Shown here one piece after another: positions 7,131-15,117 of a DNA stretch of 19,079 bases (the stretch's first letter is position 1; every line of letters starts with the position of its first letter). The stretch is from Flavobacteriales bacterium (lineage in GTDB: Bacteria > Bacteroidota > Bacteroidia > NS11-12g > UBA955), in the NCBI GenBank assembly GCA_947464515.1, contig CANHXF010000007.1:1-19079 (forward strand). The letters run 5' to 3'. The notes under the pieces were generated by a model. It searched no databases, had not been told where the DNA came from, and worked only from the letters and a program-made list of their open reading frames with translations. Position numbers and translations under genes: made by a program.

Positions 7131-7162
7131 AAAAAATGGTCAGATTTATCTGGCCATTTTTT
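7131..7162. terminator. Bidirectional intrinsic terminator between the DUF2795-type gene and hflX
   Basis: The arms AAAAAATGGTCAGA (7131-7144) and TCTGGCCATTTTTT (7149-7162) pair over 14 bp with one G-U wobble and a four-base TTTA loop (7145-7148). The A-tract on one side and T-tract on the other make it an intrinsic terminator in both directions. The hflX stop lies in the loop and its last codons form one arm. Confidence 0.85.
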
Positions 7163-8318
7163 GTTGTGAGAGCATTTCAAAAATGGTTGCTCTCAATTTT
7201 TCGATATTCCAATTGTTGTGCGCGGAGATAAAAACAGCGGGCGCAATTTCTTTCGCAATCCAACTTTTTTCAAATTGTTCGATGGTCATTCCGGTGCTTC
7301 CTACAAAGAATTCATCGTCATCGCTTTCCTGAAAGGCATCAACCTTATTAAAAACTATGAGTTCGGGTTTGCTACCGGCCCCAATTTCGTGCAGAATTTC
7401 TTTCACACTCATCATTTGTTGTTCAAATGCGGGATTGGAAATATCAACCACATGAATCAAAAGATCGGTTTCCATCGCTTCAGCCAATGTGCTTTTGAAA
7501 CTCTCAATGAGCAGCGTGGGCAGCTTTCGGATGAATCCTACGGTGTCTGAGAGCAGCAGAGGGATCATATCGCCCATCCCATCTGGGTTTGGTATAACGA
7601 CTTTTCTTACCGTGGCATCGAGCGTGGCGAACAATTTGTTTTCAACCAACACATCGGAACGACTCATGAGATTCATGATGGTACTTTTCCCAACGTTGGT
7701 ATATCCCACAAGGGCGCATCGAAAAACACCGTCGCGACTTTTTCTTTGGGTAAATCCAACTTTCTCGATTTCGGTGAGTCTGGTTTTGAGCAAAGAAATT
7801 TTATCGCGCAGTACACGTCTGTCTGTTTCGATTTCCTTTTCACCAGGCCCTTTCATTCCGATACCCCCTTTTTGTTTCGATAAGTGAGTCCACATACCTG
7901 TAAGTCGGGGCAGCATAAAAATACTCTGCGCCAACTCTACTTGCGTTTTGGCCTGAGCCGTTTTTGCGTTGTTGGCGAAAATATCGAGAATGAGGTGGGT
8001 ACGACTTAAAATCTTAGTGTTTTCGATTTCCGTTTCGATATTTCTGACTTGAGCGGGGGTGAGTTCGTCATCAAAAATGATCAAATCGATTTTGTTTTTC
8101 TCAACATACAACTTGATTTCTTCAAGCTTTCCTTTTCCCACATAAGTTTTGGGTTGAGGGTGTTCAAGGTTTTGGATGAATCGTTTTTTGGTAACTGCAC
8201 CGGAGGTATAAACCAGCTGTTCTAGCTCGTCTAGCGTTTCTTCGATGGGCATAGTTTGTTTGGGCGTATTGACCCCAACTAAGATGGCAGTTTCTATTTT
8301 TATGTCGTTCGTATGCAA
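7146..8318 (-). CDS. hflX: GTPase HflX
   Basis: HflX is a ribosome-binding GTPase that splits stalled or stress-damaged 70S ribosomes. An N-terminal HflX domain (with TYVGKGKLEEI and IFDDELTPAQ), the KGPGEKEIETDRR segment and a coiled-coil linker precede the G domain. G-motifs, counted from the TTG start, are G1 GYTNVGKS at 205-212, G3 DTVG at 258-261, G4 NKVD at 324-327 and G5 SAH at 365-367. All are intact. The frame is open to an ATG at 8387 (413 residues). I prefer the TTG at 8316-8318 (390 residues) because family members begin about ten residues before the AILVGV stretch and an exact TAnnTTTG box lies inside the 23-codon extension. The start is uncertain; the identity is not. Confidence 0.93.
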   Translation of the reverse strand: MHTNDIKIETAILVGVNTPKQTMPIEETLDELEQLVYTSGAVTKKRFIQNLEHPQPKTYVGKGKLEEIKLYVEKNKIDLIIFDDELTPAQVRNIETEIENTKILSRTHLILDIFANNAKTAQAKTQVELAQSIFMLPRLTGMWTHLSKQKGGIGMKGPGEKEIETDRRVLRDKISLLKTRLTEIEKVGFTQRKSRDGVFRCALVGYTNVGKSTIMNLMSRSDVLVENKLFATLDATVRKVVIPNPDGMGDMIPLLLSDTVGFIRKLPTLLIESFKSTLAEAMETDLLIHVVDISNPAFEQQMMSVKEILHEIGAGSKPELIVFNKVDAFQESDDDEFFVGSTGMTIEQFEKSWIAKEIAPAVFISAHNNWNIEKLRATIFEMLSQQKMAR

Positions 8319-8348
8319 GGTATGGGCGAATTCTAAAATTATTCCATG

Positions 8349-8356
8349 CAAAATTA
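8349..8356 (-). promoter_or_regulatory. Candidate -7 element of hflX
   Basis: The minus strand reads TAATTTTG, an exact match to TAnnTTTG, 30 bases before the TTG start proposed for hflX. It would be inside the coding region if the ATG at 8387 were used. No clear -33 element is seen. Confidence 0.35.
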
Positions 8357-8365
8357 GGTCAGAGC

Positions 8366-8396
8366 TTGGCATTTCGATGTCATACATGGATTTTTG
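8366..8396 (+). promoter_or_regulatory. Candidate promoter of the secreted-protein/DUF6427 operon
   Basis: TTG (8366-8368), a 20-base spacer and GATTTTTG (8389-8396, one mismatch to TAnnTTTG), followed by five bases and the GTG at 8402. Transcription would start at or beside the start codon. Confidence 0.35.
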
Positions 8397-8401
8397 ACCT
8401 A

Positions 8402-9889
8402 GTGAAAAGTAAATTGTTGATTTGGGTTTTGTTTCTGCTGTGGCATTCGCTCTGTAATGGGCAAATGACGCGCATTAGCGATCAGCCTAAATTAACCCAG
8501 AAGCGTTCACAATTTCACCGGGCGATAGGGACTGTTGACGGACATACGTTGATGCTGAGCTATGGCGATGATCGAATGTCGAATGGTTTTGTTCTGGAGC
8601 GATATACGGAGGGATTGGTTTTTGAAAACGACAGAAAGTTTGAAGTGGCGAACAAACAAATTGTGCTAAAGGTGTTTATGGCGGATTCGATGCTGTATTG
8701 GATTTGCGCAACCAAAATAAAGCGATCGGCCATCAAGGTTGTCGTTCATTCTGTTTCTGCATCATTGATCGGCGATATTTCTTTAAAGGAGATAGGTACT
8801 TACAATACCGGCGACATCGAAATTGATCAATTTGAGGTAGCAAGTTCACCCAATAAAAGAAGATGGGCGATTGTGGCTTTTGGAACTGCCGGTCAGCGAA
8901 CGAGAGAGGCATTAGGCACCGAAGTGTGGATGTTACGGGCTGATTTGGACGGAGCCGAAACCAGAAGTAGTTTTATTTTAACGAGTGAGCGATGGAGTCC
9001 TGCAGACCTAACTTGGAAGTCGGTTGTATTGGACGATAGTGGAAAGGTTTTCGCAATTTATGAGGACAAAGATTACGGGGGAGCGGGATTGCTAGGTGGT
9101 CGCAAGCAGTTAAATCATTTTCACTGGGTAAAAAATGGCGGAGATAGTTTGATGCGCGGTGATTTGGTTGTGGAGGGCGATGTTTTGGATGCGGTGGCGG
9201 TGCTTCACACAACGACACAGGCGCTGCGGGTGTTTGGTTATTACAATGGAGGTAAAGGCGTTGGTATGGATGGTTATTTCACTGGAGAGTTTGGTGACGA
9301 TGGTCGGATAGATTGCAAGAATCATCCTATTTCTGAAACTTCCGCCAAGCAATTTATGGGTTTGGGAAGTCTTAAGCGGAACGAAAGGCCAGAAAATTAT
9401 TACATCCGAAACGTGGTAGCATTGAGTAACGGTGGATGGCTGATGCTATCGGAACAGTTTTATGAAAGTCGTCAGATGGAAACATATTACGTGAATGGTG
9501 TTCCGCAGACGAGTTCAAAGTTGTTTTACCATTATGGCGATATCGCATTGCAGTATTTACAAAAAGATGGGTCGTTGGATAGCCTAATTATGGTTAGAAA
9601 AACTCAAGTGGGAGCGTTGAATGTTGCACATTTGTTTGGTTTTGGGATGTATGTTTGCGGTAGTAGTATCAATCTGTTATATAATGACGATGAAGGGGAG
9701 ATCAATCGGATCATGCACGTGAAAATAGATAAGTCATATAAGGTAGAGAGAGATTGGTTATTTCGGAATGAAAATACCCCAGGTACAATTGTGCCTTACG
9801 AGGGAAAACAAACGGATTACGGGCTAATTACACTGCCTATTTATCGCGATAAACAATGGTTTTGGTTACAAGTGTTTTCAAATGATTAA
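8402..9889 (+). CDS. Secreted protein of unknown function, possibly beta-propeller
   Basis: With the GTG start at 8402 this is 495 residues. The start is chosen because it gives a classical signal peptide: KSK, then the hydrophobic LLIWVLFLLWHSL, then a CNGQ end. An upstream ATG at 8366 would place 12 polar and aromatic residues before it and would overlap the promoter-like box. No enzyme motif is recognised. The mature part is rich in beta-strand-like stretches ending in WxL or GGW patterns, and around residues 335-356 (RNVVALSNGGWLMLSEQFYE) it resembles a segment of uncharacterised secreted Bacteroidota proteins with propeller-like repeats. It should be periplasmic or outer-membrane associated. 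The next gene starts inside its last codons (8-base overlap), so the two are probably translated together. The function is unknown. Confidence 0.65.
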   Translation: MKSKLLIWVLFLLWHSLCNGQMTRISDQPKLTQKRSQFHRAIGTVDGHTLMLSYGDDRMSNGFVLERYTEGLVFENDRKFEVANKQIVLKVFMADSMLYWICATKIKRSAIKVVVHSVSASLIGDISLKEIGTYNTGDIEIDQFEVASSPNKRRWAIVAFGTAGQRTREALGTEVWMLRADLDGAETRSSFILTSERWSPADLTWKSVVLDDSGKVFAIYEDKDYGGAGLLGGRKQLNHFHWVKNGGDSLMRGDLVVEGDVLDAVAVLHTTTQALRVFGYYNGGKGVGMDGYFTGEFGDDGRIDCKNHPISETSAKQFMGLGSLKRNERPENYYIRNVVALSNGGWLMLSEQFYESRQMETYYVNGVPQTSSKLFYHYGDIALQYLQKDGSLDSLIMVRKTQVGALNVAHLFGFGMYVCGSSINLLYNDDEGEINRIMHVKIDKSYKVERDWLFRNENTPGTIVPYEGKQTDYGLITLPIYRDKQWFWLQVFSND

Positions 9890-10871
9890 AAGACTGTCCG
9901 ACCATAGTGTTTTTACCTTGATGGTGCTTGTGCTATTCGCACTTTGCTTGCGTTTGCCAGCTTTGTGGATTATTCCAAAATCGGGTATTATTTTTAAACC
10001 AGGACTTCTTTTTTCTTGGGTAGATTGGATCAATCAATGGCCCATTTTTTCGGTTATGATTTCTACCCTAATGGTAATGGGGCAGGCTCTGTTTGTGAAC
10101 TTCATTTGCCGAACACATGGTTTGGTTCAGCCGGTAGGTTATTTGCCAGCATATTTCTTTATTTTGGTTCAGAGTTTATTTCCGGAGAACTTGCTGTTGA
10201 CGGAGTACCATTTGGGCAACCTGTTGGTTTTTATTGGATTGGCCTGTTTTTTTCAGTTGAAAGATGGGTATAACACTGTTACATTATTTTATGGATCGCT
10301 TTGTTTTGGTGCTGCCATATTGATTGTACCCGACCATTTGATGATCTTGTTGTTTTTAATTGCTTGTGTCTTGGTTTACAAGAACATCGTAATTTCCGAC
10401 ATCTTAGCTATCGTTTTTGGGTTGGTGATGCCGTACTATCTCATGAAGTCGTTGGCGTTTATTTTCCGATGGGATTTAAAGGCGATGCATAGTGTGGAGA
10501 CCACGCCCATCGATATGACATCGTTTGGCAGTGGCATTTCATTGATTTTCATTAAATACACAGTGTTTGCTCTGTTCTCCTTGTTTGTGATATTTGGAAT
10601 GTTGCGACAGATTGGCGGATATTTTCAGAACAATGTGAATGTACGACGTAGCAAATTGGTTGTGATCTTGTTCTTTGTTTACAGTATCTTTTTGATGCTG
10701 ATTCATTGGAAAGAGATTAGAAATTTTCACTTGCTTGCAGCATTTCCCGCGGCCATATTTTTGGCGAGTTTCTTTTCCGGTGACCGCATTCCATGGTGGA
10801 AGGAATTATTAAATTATATTTTGTTGGGGAGTTTGGTTTACTCCTTGTACTCTCCAGCCTATACGCTGTAG
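9882..10871 (+). CDS. DUF6427-type multi-pass membrane protein
   Basis: This is a 329-residue, very hydrophobic protein with roughly nine to eleven predicted membrane segments (for example about 9-27, 53-75, 109-125, 150-167, 172-195, 218-242, 258-275, 282-298 and 306-324). The C-terminal part with NNVNVRRSKLVVILFFV, a His-containing helix (FHLLAAFPAAIFLASFF) and WWKELLNYILL matches my memory of the Bacteroidota family DUF6427, whose function is not established. No transporter signature or catalytic motif stands out. It starts at ATG 9882, eight bases before the end of the upstream secreted-protein gene, which indicates translational coupling. It ends 4 bases from the convergent ACP-phosphodiesterase-like gene. 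A role in handling an envelope component together with the secreted partner is only an inference from the overlap. Confidence 0.65.
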   Translation: MIKRLSDHSVFTLMVLVLFALCLRLPALWIIPKSGIIFKPGLLFSWVDWINQWPIFSVMISTLMVMGQALFVNFICRTHGLVQPVGYLPAYFFILVQSLFPENLLLTEYHLGNLLVFIGLACFFQLKDGYNTVTLFYGSLCFGAAILIVPDHLMILLFLIACVLVYKNIVISDILAIVFGLVMPYYLMKSLAFIFRWDLKAMHSVETTPIDMTSFGSGISLIFIKYTVFALFSLFVIFGMLRQIGGYFQNNVNVRRSKLVVILFFVYSIFLMLIHWKEIRNFHLLAAFPAAIFLASFFSGDRIPWWKELLNYILLGSLVYSLYSPAYTL

Positions 10872-10884
10872 ACGGTTAGCGTAT
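10861..10884. terminator. Candidate hairpin over the DUF6427/ACPD-like convergent stops
   Basis: ATACGCT (10861-10867) and AGCGTAT (10878-10884) form a perfect 7-bp stem with a ten-base loop. Both stop codons (10869-10871 and 10876-10878) lie inside. Only three T follow on the plus strand, so terminator function is uncertain. Confidence 0.35.
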
Positions 10885-11568
10885 TTGATTCATTGCCAAC
10901 GGGTATTTTTCTAATACCAAGCAAACATCCGCATAGGTTGATTCCCAAAGGGCTATTTGTTCGATGTTATTGGGTATGTACCAGCTAGAATCCAATTTGA
11001 CTTGTTCGTGAATTTTGTGAAGGGCAAATCCTACCCTTTCGAGATCTTGATAATGAAATAAGTATTGGTTGGTATAGAATCTGGAATATCGCTCCATGAA
11101 ATGGTCGATTTGATCATGCCCCATCAGTTTGAGTGCCTTACGATAGGTTTCTTGCTGCGATTCTAGATTGGTATAGAATAATTGTAATTTTTCTAAGTTA
11201 TTATTTATTAAGTAGCTATCAATCATTATCTCAATAACCACATGAAGTGTAAACCAAAAACGCGGAATTTTGAGTTTTGGACACATCAATTGCCAATTGG
11301 AGCGTTGTAATTGATAGATTTCTTGGAATAATGCGGATTGATGGAACTCTTTGTCGCGCTGTATGTGCTGTAAACAGCCATTGAAGAAATCGTTTAGTAT
11401 GGGGTCTTCCTGGGACTGACCTTTAGATGTAATTTGTTGAAAATGGTCAAAATGAAACTTGGATTGACTTGGGCTGAAATTTCTGAGAATGTCGGGGGCA
11501 ATGAGGGCCGCATTGAAAGCGGGTTTCTGCGGTTGGAAGTCAACAAAAAAATGGCTAAAAAAATTCAT
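10876..11568 (-). CDS. Acyl carrier protein phosphodiesterase-like protein
   Basis: This 230-residue protein starts MNFFSHFFVDF, which resembles the N-terminus of ACP phosphodiesterases (AcpH, family ACPD) and of their uncharacterised Bacteroidota relatives. The pattern G64-x3-H68-x3-D72-x2-F-H76 (in FFNGCLQHIQRDKEFHQSAL) recalls the G..LH..iD.FtD.H signature of the family, which removes the phosphopantetheine arm from ACP with the help of a metal ion. D26 in AALIAPDI and H6 may also be ligands. Overall similarity is remote and the rest (helical, aromatic-rich) is not recognisable, so the activity is not assured. I use the ATG at 11566-11568 rather than the one at 11584-11586, because the six extra residues are unlike the family start. 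The protein is probably cytoplasmic. It is divergent from msrB. Confidence 0.5.
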   Translation of the reverse strand: MNFFSHFFVDFQPQKPAFNAALIAPDILRNFSPSQSKFHFDHFQQITSKGQSQEDPILNDFFNGCLQHIQRDKEFHQSALFQEIYQLQRSNWQLMCPKLKIPRFWFTLHVVIEIMIDSYLINNNLEKLQLFYTNLESQQETYRKALKLMGHDQIDHFMERYSRFYTNQYLFHYQDLERVGFALHKIHEQVKLDSSWYIPNNIEQIALWESTYADVCLVLEKYPLAMNQIR

Positions 11569-11620
11569 CGAATAAATGGCGAACATACAACCCTTTTCAT
11601 AGAATTTTGTTTCTTCTACG

Positions 11621-12142
11621 ATGAGAGGTAAGAATTTGGTTTTGATAATTGTTGTCTACCTAGTTATTGGCGGATTGACAGCTTGCAATGGAATTGATAC
11701 AGGTAAGCAAGTGTCTGAGAAAAGAAAAAATAATATCGCGATGGATTATAAAGTAAATAAAACAGAGGCCGAATGGATGGCCCAATTGGGAGAGAGCGCC
11801 TTTCAAGTGTTGAGAAAAAAGGGTACGGAGCGTCCGTTTACCAGTGAATATGAAACCTTATGGGATTCAGGGGTTTATGTATGCAAGGGCTGCGGAGAGG
11901 AGTTATTTTCGAGCACCACAAAATTTGATGCGGGTTGTGGTTGGCCCAGTTTTTATCAATCCATAGACAAATCAAAGGTCAAAGAAATTACGGATAACTC
12001 CCATGGCATGAGCCGTGTTGAGGTAGTTTGTAACAATTGTGGCGGTCATTTGGGCCATGTATTCAACGATGGTTACAATCAGCCCACCGGATTAAGATAT
12101 TGCATAAATGGTGTGAGTTTAGGCTTCGTCAAGAAGCAATAA
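11621..12142 (+). CDS. msrB: Peptide-methionine (R)-S-oxide reductase MsrB, lipoprotein form
   Basis: MsrB reduces the R epimer of methionine sulfoxide in proteins. The protein has 173 residues. It opens with a lipoprotein signal (basic MRGKN, hydrophobic stretch, lipobox GLTAC with the lipidated cysteine at C22) and a short linker, then a complete MsrB domain. Zinc cysteines are CKGC at 88-91 and CNNC at 137-140, the conserved GCGWPSF is at 105-111, HLGHVFNDG at 143-151, and the catalytic cysteine is C161 in RYCING. The signal places it in the envelope, where it would repair oxidised exported proteins and need an electron donor that is not encoded here. It starts 52 bases from the divergent ACPD-like gene. 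The downstream polA begins 35 bases later and may be partly co-transcribed. Confidence 0.95.
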   Translation: MRGKNLVLIIVVYLVIGGLTACNGIDTGKQVSEKRKNNIAMDYKVNKTEAEWMAQLGESAFQVLRKKGTERPFTSEYETLWDSGVYVCKGCGEELFSSTTKFDAGCGWPSFYQSIDKSKVKEITDNSHGMSRVEVVCNNCGGHLGHVFNDGYNQPTGLRYCINGVSLGFVKKQ

Positions 12143-12165
12143 GCCGCGTAATATTTGTAACTTGC

Positions 12166-12173
12166 TACCTTTT
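12166..12173 (+). promoter_or_regulatory. Possible -7 element directly before polA
   Basis: TACCTTTT, one mismatch to TAnnTTTG, then aact and the ATG of polA. The arrangement copies the kynU start (TACCTTTG, catt, GTG) and would give a leaderless polA mRNA. No -33 partner at the right distance was found. Confidence 0.25.
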
Positions 12174-12177
12174 AACT

Positions 12178-15087
12178 ATGCAAAAAGGTAAGTTGTTTTT
12201 ATTGGATGGAATGGCTCTGATATACAGGGCATTTTTTGCTTTTATTCAAAATCCACGCATCACCAGTACGGGTTTAAATGCCAGTGCGATGATGGGTTTC
12301 ACCAATACGTTATTGGAAATTTTGCGCAAGCAACAGCCAACTCATATTGCGGTTGTGTTTGATACGTCTGCACCTACGATGCGACATATAAAATTTGAAG
12401 CTTACAAGGCGCAGCGCGAAGAGATGCCTGAAGATTTGAGGAAGAGTATTCCTTATATTTTTAGAATCATAGAAGGTTTCAACATCCCGGTAATTACGAT
12501 GGATGGCTATGAGGCGGATGATATCATTGGAACTTTGGCTTGGAAAGCGGGTGATTTGGGGTTTGATGTTTTCATGATGACACCCGATAAGGATTTTGGT
12601 CAGCTCGTGCGCGAAAACGTCAAAATTTATAAACCCGGCCGAATGGGTAACGGCGACGAGATTTTGGGCGTGGCAGAAATTCTGAAGCGTTGGGAAATTC
12701 AAGACCCTCTGCAGGTTATCGATATTTTGGGTTTGTGGGGTGATGCATCGGACAATATCCCTGGGGTACCCGGTGTGGGGGAGAAAACGGCCAAGAAATT
12801 GATTCAAGAATTTGGCAGTATGGAGGCGATTTTGGAGAACACCGATAAGCTGAAAGGCAAATTGCAAGAGAATATGCGATTGCATGTGGAGCAAGCGAAA
12901 ATCAGCAAATGGTTGGCTACAATCGATACGCAAGTGCCGGTTGAATTGGATATTAAAGGGTTGGAATTGGAGCCTGTGAATGAGCCGGTCTTGAGGGAAG
13001 TCTTTGAAGAATTGGAATTTAGAACGTTGATGCGAAGAGTACTCGGTGAGTCGGGTTCGGATGCCAATTCTGGATCAACTTCTTCCAACTCGGGCGCTGA
13101 TAGTGCACCGGCGGCCAATTTGGGCACGGATCTATTTGGTAATCCAATGCGTGCCTCGGCTCCGAAGAAAGTCAAGCCGGCAAATCCGAATCAAACATCG
13201 TTATTTGGAGCTGAAGCAGCCTCGCCATCGGATGAAATTTCGGACAACGATGCGGAGTTAGAAGAAGAGGTGACGTATAAAACGATTTTAGATGTTTCGC
13301 ATAACTATCGAATTGCGAATTCTGCAGAGACGATCGCCGAACTATTGAAGGAATTAGAGAATTCCGAGGCTTTTTGCTTTGATACAGAGACAACAGATGT
13401 AGAATCTTTGCACGCATCTTTGGTGGGATTGTCGTTTTCTACCGCCTCATTTACGGGCTGGTACGTTCCCGTTCCTGAGGATCGGTTGCAGGCGATGTCG
13501 TTGCTGGAACAGTTTAGATCGATCCTTGGATCATCGAAATTGAAAATCGCACAAAACATCAAATACGATATCTCTGTGATGGAGAATTACGGCGTTTCTG
13601 TTGCTTTGCCGATGTTCGATACGATGCTTGCCCATTACTTGTTGGAGCCGGATCAGCGACATAACATGCAGTTGTTGAGTGAAAAGTTCTTGCAGTATTC
13701 GCCCATTCCGATTGAAACGCTTATCGGTAAAAAAGGAAAAGGACAGGGTAGCATGAAAGATGTTGAATTGGAGGTGATTGCGGAATACGCCACTGAGGAT
13801 GCGGACATTACCTTTCAGTTGTATGAAGTGTTAAAGCCAGCCTTGGAAGAAAAGGGATTGTTGGGATTGCTGATGGATGTCGAGATGCCATTGGTATTGG
13901 TTCTTGAGGCAATGGAGAGGCAGGGTGTGAAAGTGGATATTGATTTCTTGAAGGAGTATAGCAATCAATTGTTAGGTCAGGTGAGAACGGTTCAGGCTGC
14001 CATTTTTTCAGATGCGGGGAGTGTGTTTAACATCGCATCGGCGCAGCAAGTGGGAAAAATATTGTTTGAGCAATTGAAGTTGTCGGACAAACCCAAGAAA
14101 ACCAAAACAGGTCAGTATCAAACAGATGAGGAGACCTTGAATTCGTTGTTGGGCAAGCACCCTATCGTGCAGAACATTATGGATTTTAGGGCATTGCAGA
14201 AATTGAAAAGCACTTATGTTGATGCATTGCCTTTGTTGGTTGATGCCAATACGGGTCGGGTTCATACGCATTTTAACCAGGCGGTTGCCGCAACGGGCAG
14301 ATTGAGTAGTCAGAACCCCAATTTGCAGAACATTCCGATTCGTACGGAGTTGGGCAGGGAAATTCGGAAGGCGTTTGTTTCTAAAGGCGCGGATACTACG
14401 TTGTTGAGTTTGGATTATTCGCAGATCGAATTGCGGATTATTGCTCACATTAGTGGCGATCCGGGGATGCAGGAAGCTTTTCAGCAGGGGATCGATATTC
14501 ACACGGCAACGGCGGCGAAAGTTTGGGGTGTTGCGATTGACGATGTAGATAAGGAAATGCGGAGGAAGGCGAAAACGGTGAACTTTGGAATCATTTATGG
14601 TATTTCGGCGTTTGGATTAAGTCAGCGTGTGGGAATTAGTAGAGGCGAGGCCAAAGAAATCATCGAAAATTATTTCAAGCAGTTCGGTGGCATTAAGCGT
14701 TACATGGATGAAACGGTGAATAAGGCGAGGGAAAATGGCTATGTGGAGACCATATTGGGACGTCGTAGGTACATGAGAGATATCAATTCAGCGAATGCTG
14801 TGATGCGCGGTTTTGCTGAGCGAAATGCGATCAATGCGCCGATTCAGGGAAGTGCGGCAGATATGATTAAGGTGGCGATGATTCACATTCACAATTGGTT
14901 GAATGAGGAGAAATTGAAGACGCGAATGATTTTGCAAGTGCACGATGAATTGCTGTTTGATGTCCCCAATGATGAATTGGCATTGGTTGAAGCGAAAATC
15001 AAGTATTTGATGGAAAATTCTATGCCGTTGAGTATTCCAGTGGTGGTTGAATCCGGGACAGGAAACAATTGGCTAGAAGCGCATTAA
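12178..15087 (+). CDS. polA: DNA polymerase I
   Basis: Pol I removes RNA primers and fills gaps in replication and repair. The ATG at 12178 (MQKGKLFLLDGMALIYRAFF) is the family start and gives 969 residues; the frame is open upstream through the end of msrB, but that part is not coding. The 5'-nuclease domain spans about 1-290, with DGYEADDIIGTLA, MTPDKDFGQLV and the helix-hairpin-helix GVPGVGEKTAKKLI. A low-complexity Ser/Ala/Gly/Asn linker runs from about 290 to 366 and contains QTSLF at 339-343 and TDLFG at 317-321. The 3'-5' exonuclease looks active: D402 and E404 in FDTETTD, D464, Y537 and D541. Polymerase motif A carries D746 (LDYSQIELR), motif B is RRKAKTVNFGIIYG, and motif C carries D923 (QVHDELLFD). 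All three activities are therefore expected. The length exceeds the 928 residues of the E. coli enzyme mainly because of the linker. Confidence 0.98.
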   Translation: MQKGKLFLLDGMALIYRAFFAFIQNPRITSTGLNASAMMGFTNTLLEILRKQQPTHIAVVFDTSAPTMRHIKFEAYKAQREEMPEDLRKSIPYIFRIIEGFNIPVITMDGYEADDIIGTLAWKAGDLGFDVFMMTPDKDFGQLVRENVKIYKPGRMGNGDEILGVAEILKRWEIQDPLQVIDILGLWGDASDNIPGVPGVGEKTAKKLIQEFGSMEAILENTDKLKGKLQENMRLHVEQAKISKWLATIDTQVPVELDIKGLELEPVNEPVLREVFEELEFRTLMRRVLGESGSDANSGSTSSNSGADSAPAANLGTDLFGNPMRASAPKKVKPANPNQTSLFGAEAASPSDEISDNDAELEEEVTYKTILDVSHNYRIANSAETIAELLKELENSEAFCFDTETTDVESLHASLVGLSFSTASFTGWYVPVPEDRLQAMSLLEQFRSILGSSKLKIAQNIKYDISVMENYGVSVALPMFDTMLAHYLLEPDQRHNMQLLSEKFLQYSPIPIETLIGKKGKGQGSMKDVELEVIAEYATEDADITFQLYEVLKPALEEKGLLGLLMDVEMPLVLVLEAMERQGVKVDIDFLKEYSNQLLGQVRTVQAAIFSDAGSVFNIASAQQVGKILFEQLKLSDKPKKTKTGQYQTDEETLNSLLGKHPIVQNIMDFRALQKLKSTYVDALPLLVDANTGRVHTHFNQAVAATGRLSSQNPNLQNIPIRTELGREIRKAFVSKGADTTLLSLDYSQIELRIIAHISGDPGMQEAFQQGIDIHTATAAKVWGVAIDDVDKEMRRKAKTVNFGIIYGISAFGLSQRVGISRGEAKEIIENYFKQFGGIKRYMDETVNKARENGYVETILGRRRYMRDINSANAVMRGFAERNAINAPIQGSAADMIKVAMIHIHNWLNEEKLKTRMILQVHDELLFDVPNDELALVEAKIKYLMENSMPLSIPVVVESGTGNNWLEAH

Positions 15088-15117
15088 ACTGAGTTAATTA
15101 TAGAACTTCCAGTTTAA
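15084..15117. terminator. Candidate bidirectional hairpin between polA and the porin gene
   Basis: TTAAACTG (15084-15091) pairs perfectly with CAGTTTAA (15110-15117). An inner AGTT/AACT (15092-15095 with 15104-15107) extends the stem past a two-base bulge, leaving an eight-base loop. Both convergent stop codons (15085-15087 and 15094-15096) are inside. No T-tract of the usual length follows, so efficiency is uncertain. Confidence 0.4.

Noticed and set aside
12037..12177. Upstream extension of polA overlapping msrB
   Set aside because: The 47 extra residues are an out-of-frame reading of msrB's end and the short spacer; Pol I starts at MQKGKLFLLDG.
12310..14502. Long minus-strand frames within polA
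   Set aside because: They lack family similarity and lie opposite an intact polymerase gene with conserved catalytic residues.
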